DNA from: Corella eumyota | Taxonomy: Eukaryota; Chordata; Ascidiacea; Phlebobranchia; Corellidae | Assembly (NCBI GenBank): GCA_963082875.1 | Contig: OY720098.1 | Span: 10,912,001 to 10,976,000 of the forward strand | Direction of reading: 5' to 3' | DNA length: 64,000 nucleotides | Part shown: in pieces, positions 33,949 through 45,900 of the stretch | Layout of the letters: each line of letters opens with the position of its first letter | Position numbering within the stretch: position 1 is the stretch's first letter | Translations under genes and position numbers: made by a program | The notes under the pieces: generated by a model | Seen by the model: only the letters and a program-made list of their open reading frames with translations | What the model was told of the DNA's origin: nothing | The model's database searches: none

Positions 33949-35349
33949 TTAACTATGAAATTTAAGATGAGGTTTGTGATCAGTTTGAAATCTGACCGAA
34001 GCACTTTGTCTTTTTTTCTTTTTGACCGGATAATGGTTTATACTTCGGGCGCTGTGTTCACGCAACATGTAAAACTCCATTGTACCTGTGCTATCCAAAG
34101 TTTGATTCGTGTCAACTAACACGCCAGGTTTATTTTGATATTCAAGGCAATATGTTCCAACTGCATTATTACCTTTTCTGCGCTTGATGCATTTTTTTAA
34201 AAGTTCCTCCATTTTTATGGATAAATCCTCGACTTGAATAAGGGAAAAGCCGGTGTAGTCATAGATTTTAACAAAAACACTTTGTTTGGAAATTGTCTCA
34301 TAGTCACCAGCTAACGGTTTTTCGACTATTGCTAGGGTTGGAAAACTAAATTTTAAAACAGGTTCGTTGTTATCTAAAGCAGGAAACCCGTAATCCACCT
34401 CTCCATCATCTTCCGAAATATATAATAAAAAATCTTGAACTTCGAATCGTTTTAATTTTGGAGATCGATTTTCTGAATAATACTGCCAACAAGTTAATCC
34501 TATTAAATCAGATATTTTTGCACCTTCTACTAGGATTGTAATTGCAATGGCATACTCTGAAGATAGTTTTCCATTTATCCAAATAAACATTTCGATACTC
34601 TGTGTGGCATGAGAGAACTCGTGGCCTTTTCCATTAAAGCGTGAATACTCCTTAAAAGGATTTTCAATGCTTTCCTTAGAGTTTAATAGTTGCTGTGACA
34701 AAACAGATAACTTCGGTTTATTGACCATTTCTGTTTTTTCATTATGTATTTTTTGGTCTAACTTAAATCCGTGTGTGGTTGTTATGTTGGTTTGTTTGCC
34801 TTTTTTGAGTTTATTAGATATGTTATCAGAAAATGATATAGGAAATGAAGATGTAGTATGTTCTGTGTCTTTCGGATTTTTAGTAACATCATCGTCAATT
34901 TTTAATCCATCGATTTCATCAGTACAAATTTTGGTTTTATTGTTTTCTGTCTTTTTCTTTTCGAAAAGCAAGTTGGATTTTTTGTTTTCAAAATCATTCC
35001 AATGAATTGTCTTTACCTTAACTCTATTCTGTCTTTCTTTGCGAATTCTTTCAAGTTTTTGTGCAGTGTTCGATCGTCTTCTTACCCCAAAATCCCAACC
35101 AGCCAGTATATCAGGTGAAGGTGCATTAACAGTATTTTCTGTCGGACTAATTTCTTTTACAGAATCTGGCGACCTTTGTGATTTGCTTATTTTAGATTTC
35201 TTCTCCTTCTGTATTTTTTGTTGATGTTCGGATAATGTCATAAGGTCATTTTCGTGAACTACCATCTCACACATACCAGTGTCATCGCTGGTGATAAAAG
35301 AATGTTGAACATGGCTTAAAAGCCAGACAGGATCATCCACAAACGCCAT
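33949..35349 (-). CDS. MAPKAP1: mTORC2 subunit SIN1 (MAPKAP1), intronless, PH domain absent
   Basis: SIN1 is an essential subunit of TOR complex 2 that presents substrates such as Akt. The single 466-residue frame matches the vertebrate protein: start MAFVDDPVWLLSH (human MAFLDNPTIILAH), SDDTGMCEMV (about 20-30), SWDFGIRRRSNTAQ-like GWDFGVRRRSNTAQ (about 84-97), the CRIM domain from FNGKGHEF (about 240) through IGLTCWQYYSE and EDDGEVDYGFPALD (about 315), and the Ras-binding ubiquitin-like fold from VFVKIYDYTGFSLIQV to MEFYMLRE (about 375-450). The frame then ends after about 30 mostly basic residues, just where the vertebrate PH domain would begin. Between the N-terminus and CRIM lies a Lys/Asn-rich low-complexity stretch (about 130-225) longer than in vertebrates. 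There are no introns. A pyrimidine tract and AG (exon side begins about 35371) upstream of the ATG suggests a spliced leader. Confidence 0.94.
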   Translation of the reverse strand: MAFVDDPVWLLSHVQHSFITSDDTGMCEMVVHENDLMTLSEHQQKIQKEKKSKISKSQRSPDSVKEISPTENTVNAPSPDILAGWDFGVRRRSNTAQKLERIRKERQNRVKVKTIHWNDFENKKSNLLFEKKKTENNKTKICTDEIDGLKIDDDVTKNPKDTEHTTSSFPISFSDNISNKLKKGKQTNITTTHGFKLDQKIHNEKTEMVNKPKLSVLSQQLLNSKESIENPFKEYSRFNGKGHEFSHATQSIEMFIWINGKLSSEYAIAITILVEGAKISDLIGLTCWQYYSENRSPKLKRFEVQDFLLYISEDDGEVDYGFPALDNNEPVLKFSFPTLAIVEKPLAGDYETISKQSVFVKIYDYTGFSLIQVEDLSIKMEELLKKCIKRRKGNNAVGTYCLEYQNKPGVLVDTNQTLDSTGTMEFYMLREHSARSINHYPVKKKKRQSASVRFQTDHKPHLKFHS

Positions 35350-35903
35350 TAAAAATGTTGTTAGCTATTATCTGGGTCAAAAATATAAAATTGTCATTAA
35401 CTTGCATTGAAATTAAAATTCATTAACAATCAAGGTAAATTTACAAAATATTTTTAGTTTTTGCCACTGAATTTTTTTATACTTTACACATGCATGTTCT
35501 AGTTTTAATTTTAAAAAACAAACACTGTTAAATGATTACTTGAGTTTGCAACATAGAAACAACAAGGTTAATTTATGAATGATTATCTAAAAGTTACAAT
35601 AAAAATTGCCTTTTTTAAATTTATTTAAACTGCAAATTTTAAATACAAATTCCAATAATTTTGCTTTTAAAACTGTTGTAATTGATGGATAAGATTAATT
35701 AATTGTAGGACATCGACATAACAATATTCCATGTTTATGGCACCTTTAAATTCCTATTCACATATTTATTAAAAAACTTCTTAGTACAACCTCTATATTA
35801 ATTAAATTTCTTCTTTAACCAGGAAAAACACCTTTGTAAAATATTATTAACCAATGAATTCTTTTTAAATTAAAAAATATGCAAAGTTTTTTGAATGGTA
35901 GTA
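35350..35903. other. spacer SIN1 to PDAP1
   Basis: About 550 AT-rich bases: the likely promoter and leader of SIN1 plus the 3' end of PDAP1. No gene was recognised. Confidence 0.45.
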
Positions 35904-36404
35904 TCACTTTCGTTTGGGTTTACCAGGTCCCCCTCTATTTTTTATCGCATTAAGGCTTGCTTCTTTCGACGCTTGTGCCCTAGTTTCTTTTTCCTTTTTT
36001 TCTTCTTCGCGTTTCCTTGCTGCATCTTCTCTCTGTTTTCGTATGATCGCTAATCTTGCCAGATCAGAACGAGCTTCGTCAGTTTTACCTTGAGCATGTA
36101 ACTGCTGATACCTTCTCGCTGATTCTTGCTTAGCAATTTCTTCTTTTTCGCGCCGGGATAACTCTACATTTTTAGTAACAATTTCATCAAGTTCAGAAAT
36201 TTTTTTATTTTTTTGAACTACTCGATTTGGATTGTTCGTTTCAATTGGTTTATTATCACTATTATCATCTTCGCTCTCTTCTTCTGAGGACTCTTCTTTA
36301 ATACTTCTCCATTTTTGCTCATTTTGTGTTTGTGTTTCCAACTCTTCAACGCTCGTAAATTGGCGATTTCTGCCCTTATGGGATCTTTTACCTCCTCTTG
36401 GCAT
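35904..36404 (-). CDS. PDAP1: 28 kDa heat- and acid-stable phosphoprotein (PDAP1), intronless
   Basis: PDAP1 is a small, highly charged, mostly disordered phosphoprotein found across eukaryotes, named for binding PDGF-A; its basic role is unsettled. The 166-residue frame keeps the family landmarks: the start MPRGGKRSHKGRNRQFTS (human MPKGGRKGGHKGRARQYTS), an acidic serine stretch ESSEEESEDD (about 38-48) suitable for CK2 phosphorylation, NPNRVVQKNKKI (about 58-69), LSRREKEEI, and the nearly invariant SDLARLAIIRKQREDAARK (about 112-130), ending in a Lys-rich tail. Human PDAP1 is 181 residues. The coding region has no intron. CPSF1 begins 572 bases away on the other strand, so the two share a promoter region. 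Confidence 0.95.
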   Translation of the reverse strand: MPRGGKRSHKGRNRQFTSVEELETQTQNEQKWRSIKEESSEEESEDDNSDNKPIETNNPNRVVQKNKKISELDEIVTKNVELSRREKEEIAKQESARRYQQLHAQGKTDEARSDLARLAIIRKQREDAARKREEEKKEKETRAQASKEASLNAIKNRGGPGKPKRK

Positions 36405-36976
36405 TTTTATATTAATTAATATTTAAAAATTATAATTAAATTTTTAAAAAAATTGTCTTTTACAAGGACCTTTCTGTTTTTGCACTTTTATTACAAAGAA
36501 TTAATAAAAATAATTATTAAAACTTTAATTTTTTAATGGTATCAATATCAACAAAATCAAGAATTTACTAAGCACTAAGATTTAAAAGTTAACTCCTAAA
36601 AGTCATCAACTTTAAGTAGACAGTATTTTGTTACCTGTTAGATACAGATTTAAATAAGCCCTTACAGATTTAAGTGAGCACTACATTAGACATACAAAAT
36701 TTTTTTTTTTTATTGAGTATTAACCTTTATACGTACGGCATAACTTTTGTGTATTTGCAATACGTTAGTAACATACACGCTGTTCAATATGTTTTATACC
36801 AACGATTTAATTTTAGGTTTGGAAGTACTTGAAAGTGCGGAAAAACGGAAAACCTAAAAGGCGGCATAGAATTACTGCGTTGGGGACCTTTCTTATTTAA
36901 GCATGTGCGGTGGTACACTATCAACTATGTTTCATATATAACTTTGATTAGCATAAAAAATTAAAAAACTGCAATA
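36405..36976. promoter_or_regulatory. divergent promoter region PDAP1/CPSF1
   Basis: A 572-base region between two diverging start codons of broadly expressed genes. It is less AT-rich near 36820-36900. No TATA box placed convincingly for either gene was found, and no specific factor site is claimed. Confidence 0.5.
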
Positions 36977-39900
36977 ATGTATGGTTGGTATCAGCAATTA
37001 CATAGACCTACTGGCATAGAACATTGTACATATTGCCATTTTACATCAGAAGAAGAAAAGGATATTATCATATCTGCCGCTTCATCTTTAACTGTTTATC
37101 GACTCAAAAAAGATTTAAAGGTAATAATATTTTATATGAATTGATTTTTCTAAGACTGATAATTTAATAACAATAATTGCATGTTATAATTTTTTTATTG
37201 TTAATTATTCAAAGCTTTTTCATACAGGTTTTAGTGTACTATTTTAATATTTACGCTTTATTTTTAGTATACTGAAAAGAATGAAAAAAATGAAGGTAAC
37301 ATTATGTTAAAATTTTCTTCATAAATCAAGTAAAATATTTTTAAAAATTTTTGTTCAAACAAATCCTCATCCTGAACTTAAATTTTCCACAGATATCACT
37401 GTGAAAAAAGATAAGCTGCAGGAGATTGGATCATGGCAGTTGTTTGGAAATATAGTTTCCTTAAAACACATCAAATTAAGTGGGACAAAAAGAAATGCTC
37501 TTTTACTTAGTTTTAAAGAGGCCAAGGTTACTGCTTTAACACTTTACCTTGCTTTCTCATTTGTAAATTTTATATACAGGCCTATACTATTTTTATAAAA
37601 TTATTTTTAAAAACTATATATATGTTAATCTTTTTTAAGAAAAAAATAAATTATTCAAATTGTATTTTTACAGCTCTCAATTATTGAGTTTGATGTTTCT
37701 ACTCATGGTATTAAAACATCATCTTTACATTATTTTGAAGACAACATAACTGAGGTTAAAATTTAAAATTTTAACAAGTCTTAAAAATAATCAAGTTTTC
37801 TTAAACCATTGCACAACATTTTATAGTTTTCTGAATCTAATATAAAAATTAAATAGATTATATATATATACTTTAGAACCAGTATTTTTATATTTATTTA
37901 AGGTAATATTAAGATATATCTGTTTTAATGTTAGTAATTAAAAACATCATTATTTATAAATATATTTACTAATATTTAATAGTTTATTTAATTTTAGCTA
38001 CAAGAAGGTATGGTTCAACGGATCACACAACCCAAAGTTAGTGCAGAACCAGAAGGTAGATGTGCTGCCATGCAACTTACATCTACAGTGGTTGCCATTA
38101 TTCCATTTCGTGTTAATGATTCACTTTTAACTAATGATGATGATCTTAATGATACCACTTCTGCGTAAGATTTTTTATAATAAAATTGTGGTCATTTATT
38201 ACAAATAAATTTGTTTGTTATTTTACCTTACAATTGAAAATATAAATATTTTTCTAGTTTAACTTTATCTTTATTTTTCGCGAATACAAATTCAAATAAA
38301 AAACTAATTTATTTTTTTTGGTAGATGTGTTTTGTACTATTTAATTTAAATTCTAATATACTGTTAAAACAACTGATTTAAAATCAAAAAAATTTTAACA
38401 TTTTTCAGGAAAAAATCTGGTGCATTAACCAGTTTCACAATCAATTTAAATACTGTTGACACCAGACTTCAACGAATAATTGATTTTCAATTTTTACATG
38501 GTTATTATGAACCTACTTTATTAATTTTATTTGAGTCTCTTCGTACCTGGTCTGGGTAAGAAAAAATTTCAATTTGTGAAAAATGAAGCCTGTACATTTT
38601 ATAACCTTAACAAAAATAGAATTAAACAAGTTAGCATACGCAAATAAATATGCTTTAACTTGATTATTTTTTTGTTTTATTTTTAACTTTCTATTTTGAT
38701 TTTTAATATTTTAGTTTCAAACTTATGGTTCAATTTTTTTTCTCACAAATGTTTATTTTATTTTCAGGAGGATAGCAGTTCGACAGGACACATGTAATAT
38801 TGTGGCAATTTCTTTAAATTTGGCTGAACAACTTTACCCAGTTATTTGGTCATTAAATGGACTTCCTTTTGATTGCAAATATGCTTATGCTGTTCCCAAA
38901 CCAATTGGTGAATATTTTTGATATTTTTATTTAATTAAGTATTATGTATATATATTGTGAAGCTTTCTGGTGATCAACTAGTGTTTTTAATAGACCTTAA
39001 ATGTAATAACTAAGTTATTTAAAATAAAAAAGAATTTTGATATTATTTTATTATGGGTTAAATGTGAAAGATATTCTAATTGGATTTATATTTAATTTTG
39101 CAGGCGGTATCTTAATATTTGCTGTAAATGCTTTGTTGTATTTAAACCAAAGTGTTCCACCCTATGGTACTTCTGTAAACTCCTTAACTGAAAACTCAAC
39201 TTCATTTCCATTAAGTAAATAGCCTATTATAATTAAGATATTTTTAAATTAATTTTTTTTGGTTAATTTATTTTTAGTGCTATTTTAGACTAGTGTTCTA
39301 ATTAGACTGCTTAGTTTAAAAAATATTTATTTAAATTTTTATAATTCAAACACACATTTGTCCAAAAAATTATAATATTGACTGTATTTCTGTTTTTAAT
39401 GTAAAAATTCGTAATTTGTATTAAAAAAAATGAATACTTACCATTTGTAGTAATACAAATTAAACTTTTATTTTTGTAGAACCTCAGGAAGGAATTTGTA
39501 TAACTTTTGATTGCAGTCATGCCACTTTTCTCTCCCCTGAAAGACTTGTTATTTCACTGAAAACTGGTGAACTGTAAGTTTACTTGAGAGTTTATTTGTA
39601 GTAGAACACTTAAAATTAGAAAAAAAGTCTTTTAAAAAATGTTTTGTCAATGTTTGTACCTTACTGGAAAGTTTGTAGCATTTGAAACATTTTCATGTAG
39701 CATTTTTTAGATAACATTTTGATCTAAGAATTGCGATTTTTTCAACTCTTTTTTTAAGTTAAAATTATTTATGTGTTTACTGTTAATTATATTGTAGATA
39801 CGTGCTCACGTTATTAGTGGATAGTATGAGAAGTGTAAGAAATTTTCACTTTGACAAAGCAGCATCTTGCGTGGTTGGCTCTTGTGTAAGTTTTTAAGCA

Positions 39901-42900
39901 AATATTATATGGTTAACTTAAAATTTTGGCAATAAATTTAGTTTAGTATAATAAACAGAGATTTTTTGTGGTGTAACATATTAGTGCATTTTTTCATTTA
40001 AAATTTATAAAATACAAAACCTACAAAGTGTTTTTTTTTTGTTAGCATGTTGACGCCAAGTAGTTTATCTCTTTTTTAATAACTTGCATGACATTAAAGT
40101 GATTTTCAATTTTTAAATATTTTGTATAATTGCAGATAACAAACATGGATGGTGAATTTCTGTTTCTTGGATCACGTTTGGGAAATTCCCTACTTTTAAA
40201 ATACACAAAAGCTGATGCAACTACTCCAGCTAAAATCATTGCTGAGCAAGAAGTAAATTTTAAATATTTAATTTTAATCAAATTTAAAGAAAAAACTCAT
40301 ATTTAAAATATTGTATTTACTAGCCAATGATTTAAAATATTCAACTTTTTGTAAAAAATATTTAGGTGCAAGTAGTAAAACAGAATGCATTTGTACTGTA
40401 TTTTATTTGCCTGTAAATTAATATTATTATTCTAAATATTATGAGGGTCTATTTTGTTGTGTACTAAAAAATAAATTATGTATATATAGAATGAAGAACC
40501 TTCGTCAAAGAGAAAGCGAATTAACACAGCAGCAGATTGGATTGGTTAGTTTTTATATATTTCTTATTAGTTTATGATATTTTGTTTGTTTTATTAAATA
40601 CAATATTCCAATATAAAAAATTTTTTGAAGATTTTGTAATATTTATGTTTTATAGGTAATGATGACGAGTTTGAAATGTATGGGAAAGATACAGTTACAT
40701 CAGAACCTCTTTCTTCCTATCAATTTGAGGTAAAAATACAAGTTTTACAATGCATTTAACACATCACATTTTATATAAAATTTTATTTTATGGAAAGTAT
40801 GCTTGCTATTTGTTGGCATTTTTATTTCTATTTAGACCATTTTTTCCCATAGTTAGATAAATTGCATGTTATTTTTTATATGTTAGGTTTGTGACAATAT
40901 AGTTAATATTGGACCTTGCGGATCAGCTGAACTTGGAGAGCCTGCTTTTCTATCTGAAGAAGTAAGTATTACATAAACCTTATAGTGACATACTCTCTCT
41001 TTAAATATGTTTTTTTATACTGGAATTACATTATTTATTTTTTTGGTAAAATAATACCTCACACAATTATATGTAAAAAACATTGACTTGTATTGAAGTG
41101 TAGTTAAAAAGCGTGACAATGTTTAACTATACAGGTAACATTTATATGTATAGTTACTAAAGTTTCTTTGCAGTTTGTAACCCAGCGAGAGTCAGACCTA
41201 GAGCTTGTACTCTTATCAGGTCACGGAAAGAATGGAGCACTCAGTATACTTCAGTCCACCGTAAAACCTCAAATTGTGACAACTTTTGAACTTCCTGGAT
41301 GTCTGGATATGTGGACAGTTTGCTCAGCTTCAAAAAATAAAAAGGTATTTTTTTATGCTCGACATAAAGTTTGGTCATGTTTTGAATCACACTTATTCAT
41401 TTTAATATTAGGTTGCATAAATGTAATAAATTTCCATTACTTAATTAGTTTCCAAACTTGGTAATAATTACATTGGGGATGGTTAGTAAGTTATAATTTT
41501 TATAGATAACTAGCAATGTTAATTTTGCCGAAATTTTTTTTAGAACACTATGGCAGATCCAAATCAACATGGATATCTTATATTAAGTAGAGAGGAATCA
41601 ACCTTGGTAAATATTAATGTTTCAGGATAGTGTTGGTTTAACTATTTGTCTATTTGTTTATTTCTTTTTAAAAGCACTGAAAAATAAGATTATATATATT
41701 GCTTTGCAGTATTTTAGTATACCTGTTGATCTTTAAAACATATTTTGTTTCCTTGATTGGCATTTATTTGTTACCCTTATCTAGTCTATTTATGTTTTTT
41801 TATTAACTTGAAGTCTTATAACTAGCTTGTTGTTTAGCAGCAATGCTTTTATTTAAAACTCTTAGATTGATTCTTATGCTTACTCAGCGCTCATGAGTTA
41901 ATATAAAAAACAAAGGTTAAACCATTTAAAATTTTAACAAGATTCTCGAAACTGGTAAGGAAATAATGGAGATTGAGGAAAGTGGGTACAACACCCGACA
42001 ACCCACTGTTCATGTTGGTAATATAGGGGGCTCGAAACAACTTATTTTACAAGTGTGTGAGGGGGGTGTTTGGCTTATGGATGGAGTCAAATTGATACAA
42101 CATATTCCTCTTGATTTTGGTAAGTTAAACTGTGTAAAATTTGAAAGTTGATATTTTACAAAATAGGACATCCCAAGATTTTAAATTTTTTTTTAGTTGT
42201 TAACTTTTTAGTATATACTTCTAAATAAGAGCTACTAGTATTCTGTGAGTTTTTTTATTTTAAAGGTAATTTTATTTTTTTTGTAGTTGCATAATTATTG
42301 TAATTGGTATAACTTATTTTTATTACCGATTCTAATTTGTATTTGAAATAATTGATTTTTAATAAATATATGTTTTTAAGACACTCCTATTGTCGAGTGT
42401 TCTATTGCTGACCCATATGCTGTATTGTTGACTGAAGATGGACAAGTTATATTACTTACATTAATCGAGGACAATAATGAAGTTAAATTAGAATGCTCCA
42501 ACCCATCTATATCACAAGTTAGTTAATTATTTATTAAACAATATTTAAAAATTTTGATTAAATTAATATTACCAGTGTTTTATTTGCTCAAAACATTTTT
42601 TGTGTTTCCAATGTTTTATATTAATTAATTAAAAAAAAATTTTCTACATGATGTTATCAAAAAAAATAAAACATACTTTATTGTCTAATTTTTTTTTTGG
42701 TTAACTTTAAAATGAGCATACTGTTTCTTTTCAGCATTTCAGAGTGTTTTACTAATATTTTTTGCGTAGTTGCCACAAATAACAACACTCAGCACATATT
42801 GTGACAAAAGTGGATTATTTATTAATTCTGAAAATTCTGACAACAAAAATTCTTCATCAAAATATATGGATAACAAACTCGATGACGATACATTTCAAAG

Positions 42901-45900
42901 AAAAAACACAAATAAGGAAGAGGAAGAATCTGTTAATACAACTGTTACATCTATGATTGGAAAATCATTTACGTAAGTTTTAAATTTCAAATTTAATGAT
43001 TATTTTTATATAACTGGTAATGGTAAATGATATAATTAATATGATTTAAATATGTCTTATTCTATGCTACATTTTTGATAATGTAATTGTAGGTTTTTTT
43101 TAAACATTTAAATCTGCTTAGCCTATATTTAATTCATCAATAAAATAAAATAAAATAATAATTTTAAATATATATTTTATTATATGTATGCAATTTCTAG
43201 TTGTTTTTTTTTAGTTAACAATCACGTATTATTAATTTTTTAGTAGCATTTACTTTTTTTATTTTTGTTAGATTATTTTTTTTAAAACTTGTGTTATTAT
43301 AGTGTTGACGAAGAAGATGAATTATTATACGGGGAATCGGACATGAGTAGTTCAGTATTTACCCTTCCTACCCCAGTCAATAAAACCCAAACCCATGATA
43401 ATGTGGACAAGGGGGGAACTCATTCTTCAAAACATTTAAAAAATAAGAAAAATGAAACTTATTGGGTTGCCTTGGTCAGGGAAAATCGAAATTTAGAGGT
43501 AAAAAATTATTTATTTTAGAGTTATTTTTTTTTTCAAAAGCCTTTTAATTAATTGTGAAATTATCTTACAATTTATTGTGTTAAATATTTAAACAAAAAT
43601 TATTTATTTTTTTATTAAAAATTTTATTTTTTATTGTCAATCACCTATCAATTTTATTGTGTAAGTATGCAACTGACTAGATATTGTTAACTATAGAAAT
43701 GTATTTGTTTTAGATTTACAGCATGCCAGATTTTTCTTTATCTTTTGTTGCCAAAAACTTCACAGTTGGTCACAAACTTCTGATAAATTCTGTTTCATTT
43801 CATCATTTTTCTGGTAAGCATAAAGAGATGTATATTGTAAAACACTACCCAATATTTTTTTATTTGTTTTAGTAAATAGGATTCCAAATTTTTGTTAACA
43901 TTTATATATAATTATTTGAAAATATTTTTAGAGTCTGAGAAATCATCAAGTGATTCTCGAAATACAAATAGTCCACAAGTTTTTGAATTACTGTTAATTG
44001 GACTAGGTCATGATAATTTAAGTCCTTATCTAATGGTAAGTATGAAAACAAAATTTACTCATTATTTTGTAAATTTATTTTTTCTATTCTAAAAAGAGAC
44101 ATTTTTTTACACAGGCTAGGTTAGACGATGAGATTATTGTATATCAAGTTTTTTCTTATCCTTCTTCAGAAAAGTCGTCAAAGTCAAATATTTTGCAAAT
44201 TAGATTTAAAAGGGTTAGTATTTGTGTTTGATATTTTGTAACATATTTTTGTATTTTATTACAGTATAACCTATTTTCATGCGATTGCTTTTAAAAATGG
44301 TAATGTTGAATATTAACTTAAATAATATTTTCCTTTTTAAAATGTAGGTAAATCACAACATGATGGTACGAAGACCACCTAACATAAGAAGTAAAGATGA
44401 AAAATCAAATAAGAAAAAACACAAAAAATTTAGACCCTTTAACAATATAGGAGGATATGGTGGAGTAAGTTAAGATTTAAATTAATAAAAATTTACTATT
44501 TAAAAGTTAAATATTACTACATAGATTTTTGATCTGCAGAAACTAAATTTTTTAATTATTGGCGATACTAACATATAGAAAAACACTAATTTTTGGATAT
44601 ATTGTATTATTTTTTTTAAATTTAAAGGAATATACATTTTTCTTTTTATTTGTTGTACATAAACATTTTCTTCTTTATTTTTTTTAAATTTAAATATTTA
44701 ATTTTTTATGTGTTATTTTTCATATTCTTGTTGTTAATATTAATATAACACAATATAAAAAAAATATAATTTATTTTTAGGTATTTATTTGTGGTCTATA
44801 CCCATACTGGGTGTTTGTTACAGCGAGAAGTGTGTTCAGATGTCATCCCATGACTGTAGATGGAATGGTAACTTGTTGTGTTCCATTCCATAACATCAAC
44901 TGTCCAAACGGTTTTCTTTATTTCAATAAAAAGGTAAGTAAAAAAAATATAAATTGAAATTTAATATGGTAGACAAATCTTTACCAAAGTTTATAACTTT
45001 TGCCATTTTTTTAGCTAAAAATTGCTAAAAAGTAGAATGTAATAATAAAATAACAATTTAAATAAAGTAAAAAAAACGATTTTGCAAAAGTTTATACATT
45101 AATAATTTTTGTCTTTTTTAAATGTCAGTTTTTTAATTTAAATTGCAAAATAGTTTTAATACGACTGTGTTTATATTTGTTATCTGGTCTTGGAGATTGT
45201 AATAAAATAGTTTGTATTGTTTAAAATTTATTCTAGGGTGAGTTACGAATATGTATGTTACCACCCCACATGAAATATGATTCCTTATGGCCCGTTAGAA
45301 AAGTTTCACTTAAATGTACTCCACATTTTCTCACATACTCCATTGAACATAAGGTAAGATTAAAATTTTTTTGTTTTGTGGTTAGGATTCTTTTTTATTT
45401 TTAGAGTACAATATGTATATGTATTTTTACTATAAGTTTTTTAAAAAGGTTTTTTTTATTTAAATTGAATAATTGGTTAAGGAAACTTTTCTAATTCAAT
45501 TTTAATAAAGTTTAGTTAAAATTGATATGATTAAAACTGTTAAAAAACTAACTGATTTAAACCTTTATTCATACAGGTATATGCACTTGTTACAAGTGTT
45601 TCAGAACCTTGTACCCGCCTGCCTTACTTAACTGGTGAAAATGAGAGAGAATTTGAAGTGTTAGAAAAAGGAGAAAGGTTTATTTATCCTCATATTGACA
45701 AATATTCTGTTCAGCTTATCTCTCCAGTTGGTTGGGAACTGGTGCCCAATGCAAGGTAGAGCTTGATTTTTATTTAGTATTAAATAAAATTTAAGGCTTT
45801 AAAATATCTCCTGTAATATAAATTGGTGGTTTCAAAACACAATTCAAATATTTTAATTTGTTTAGTAAAAAATAGAACTTTTTAAAATTCAATTGGGCAT

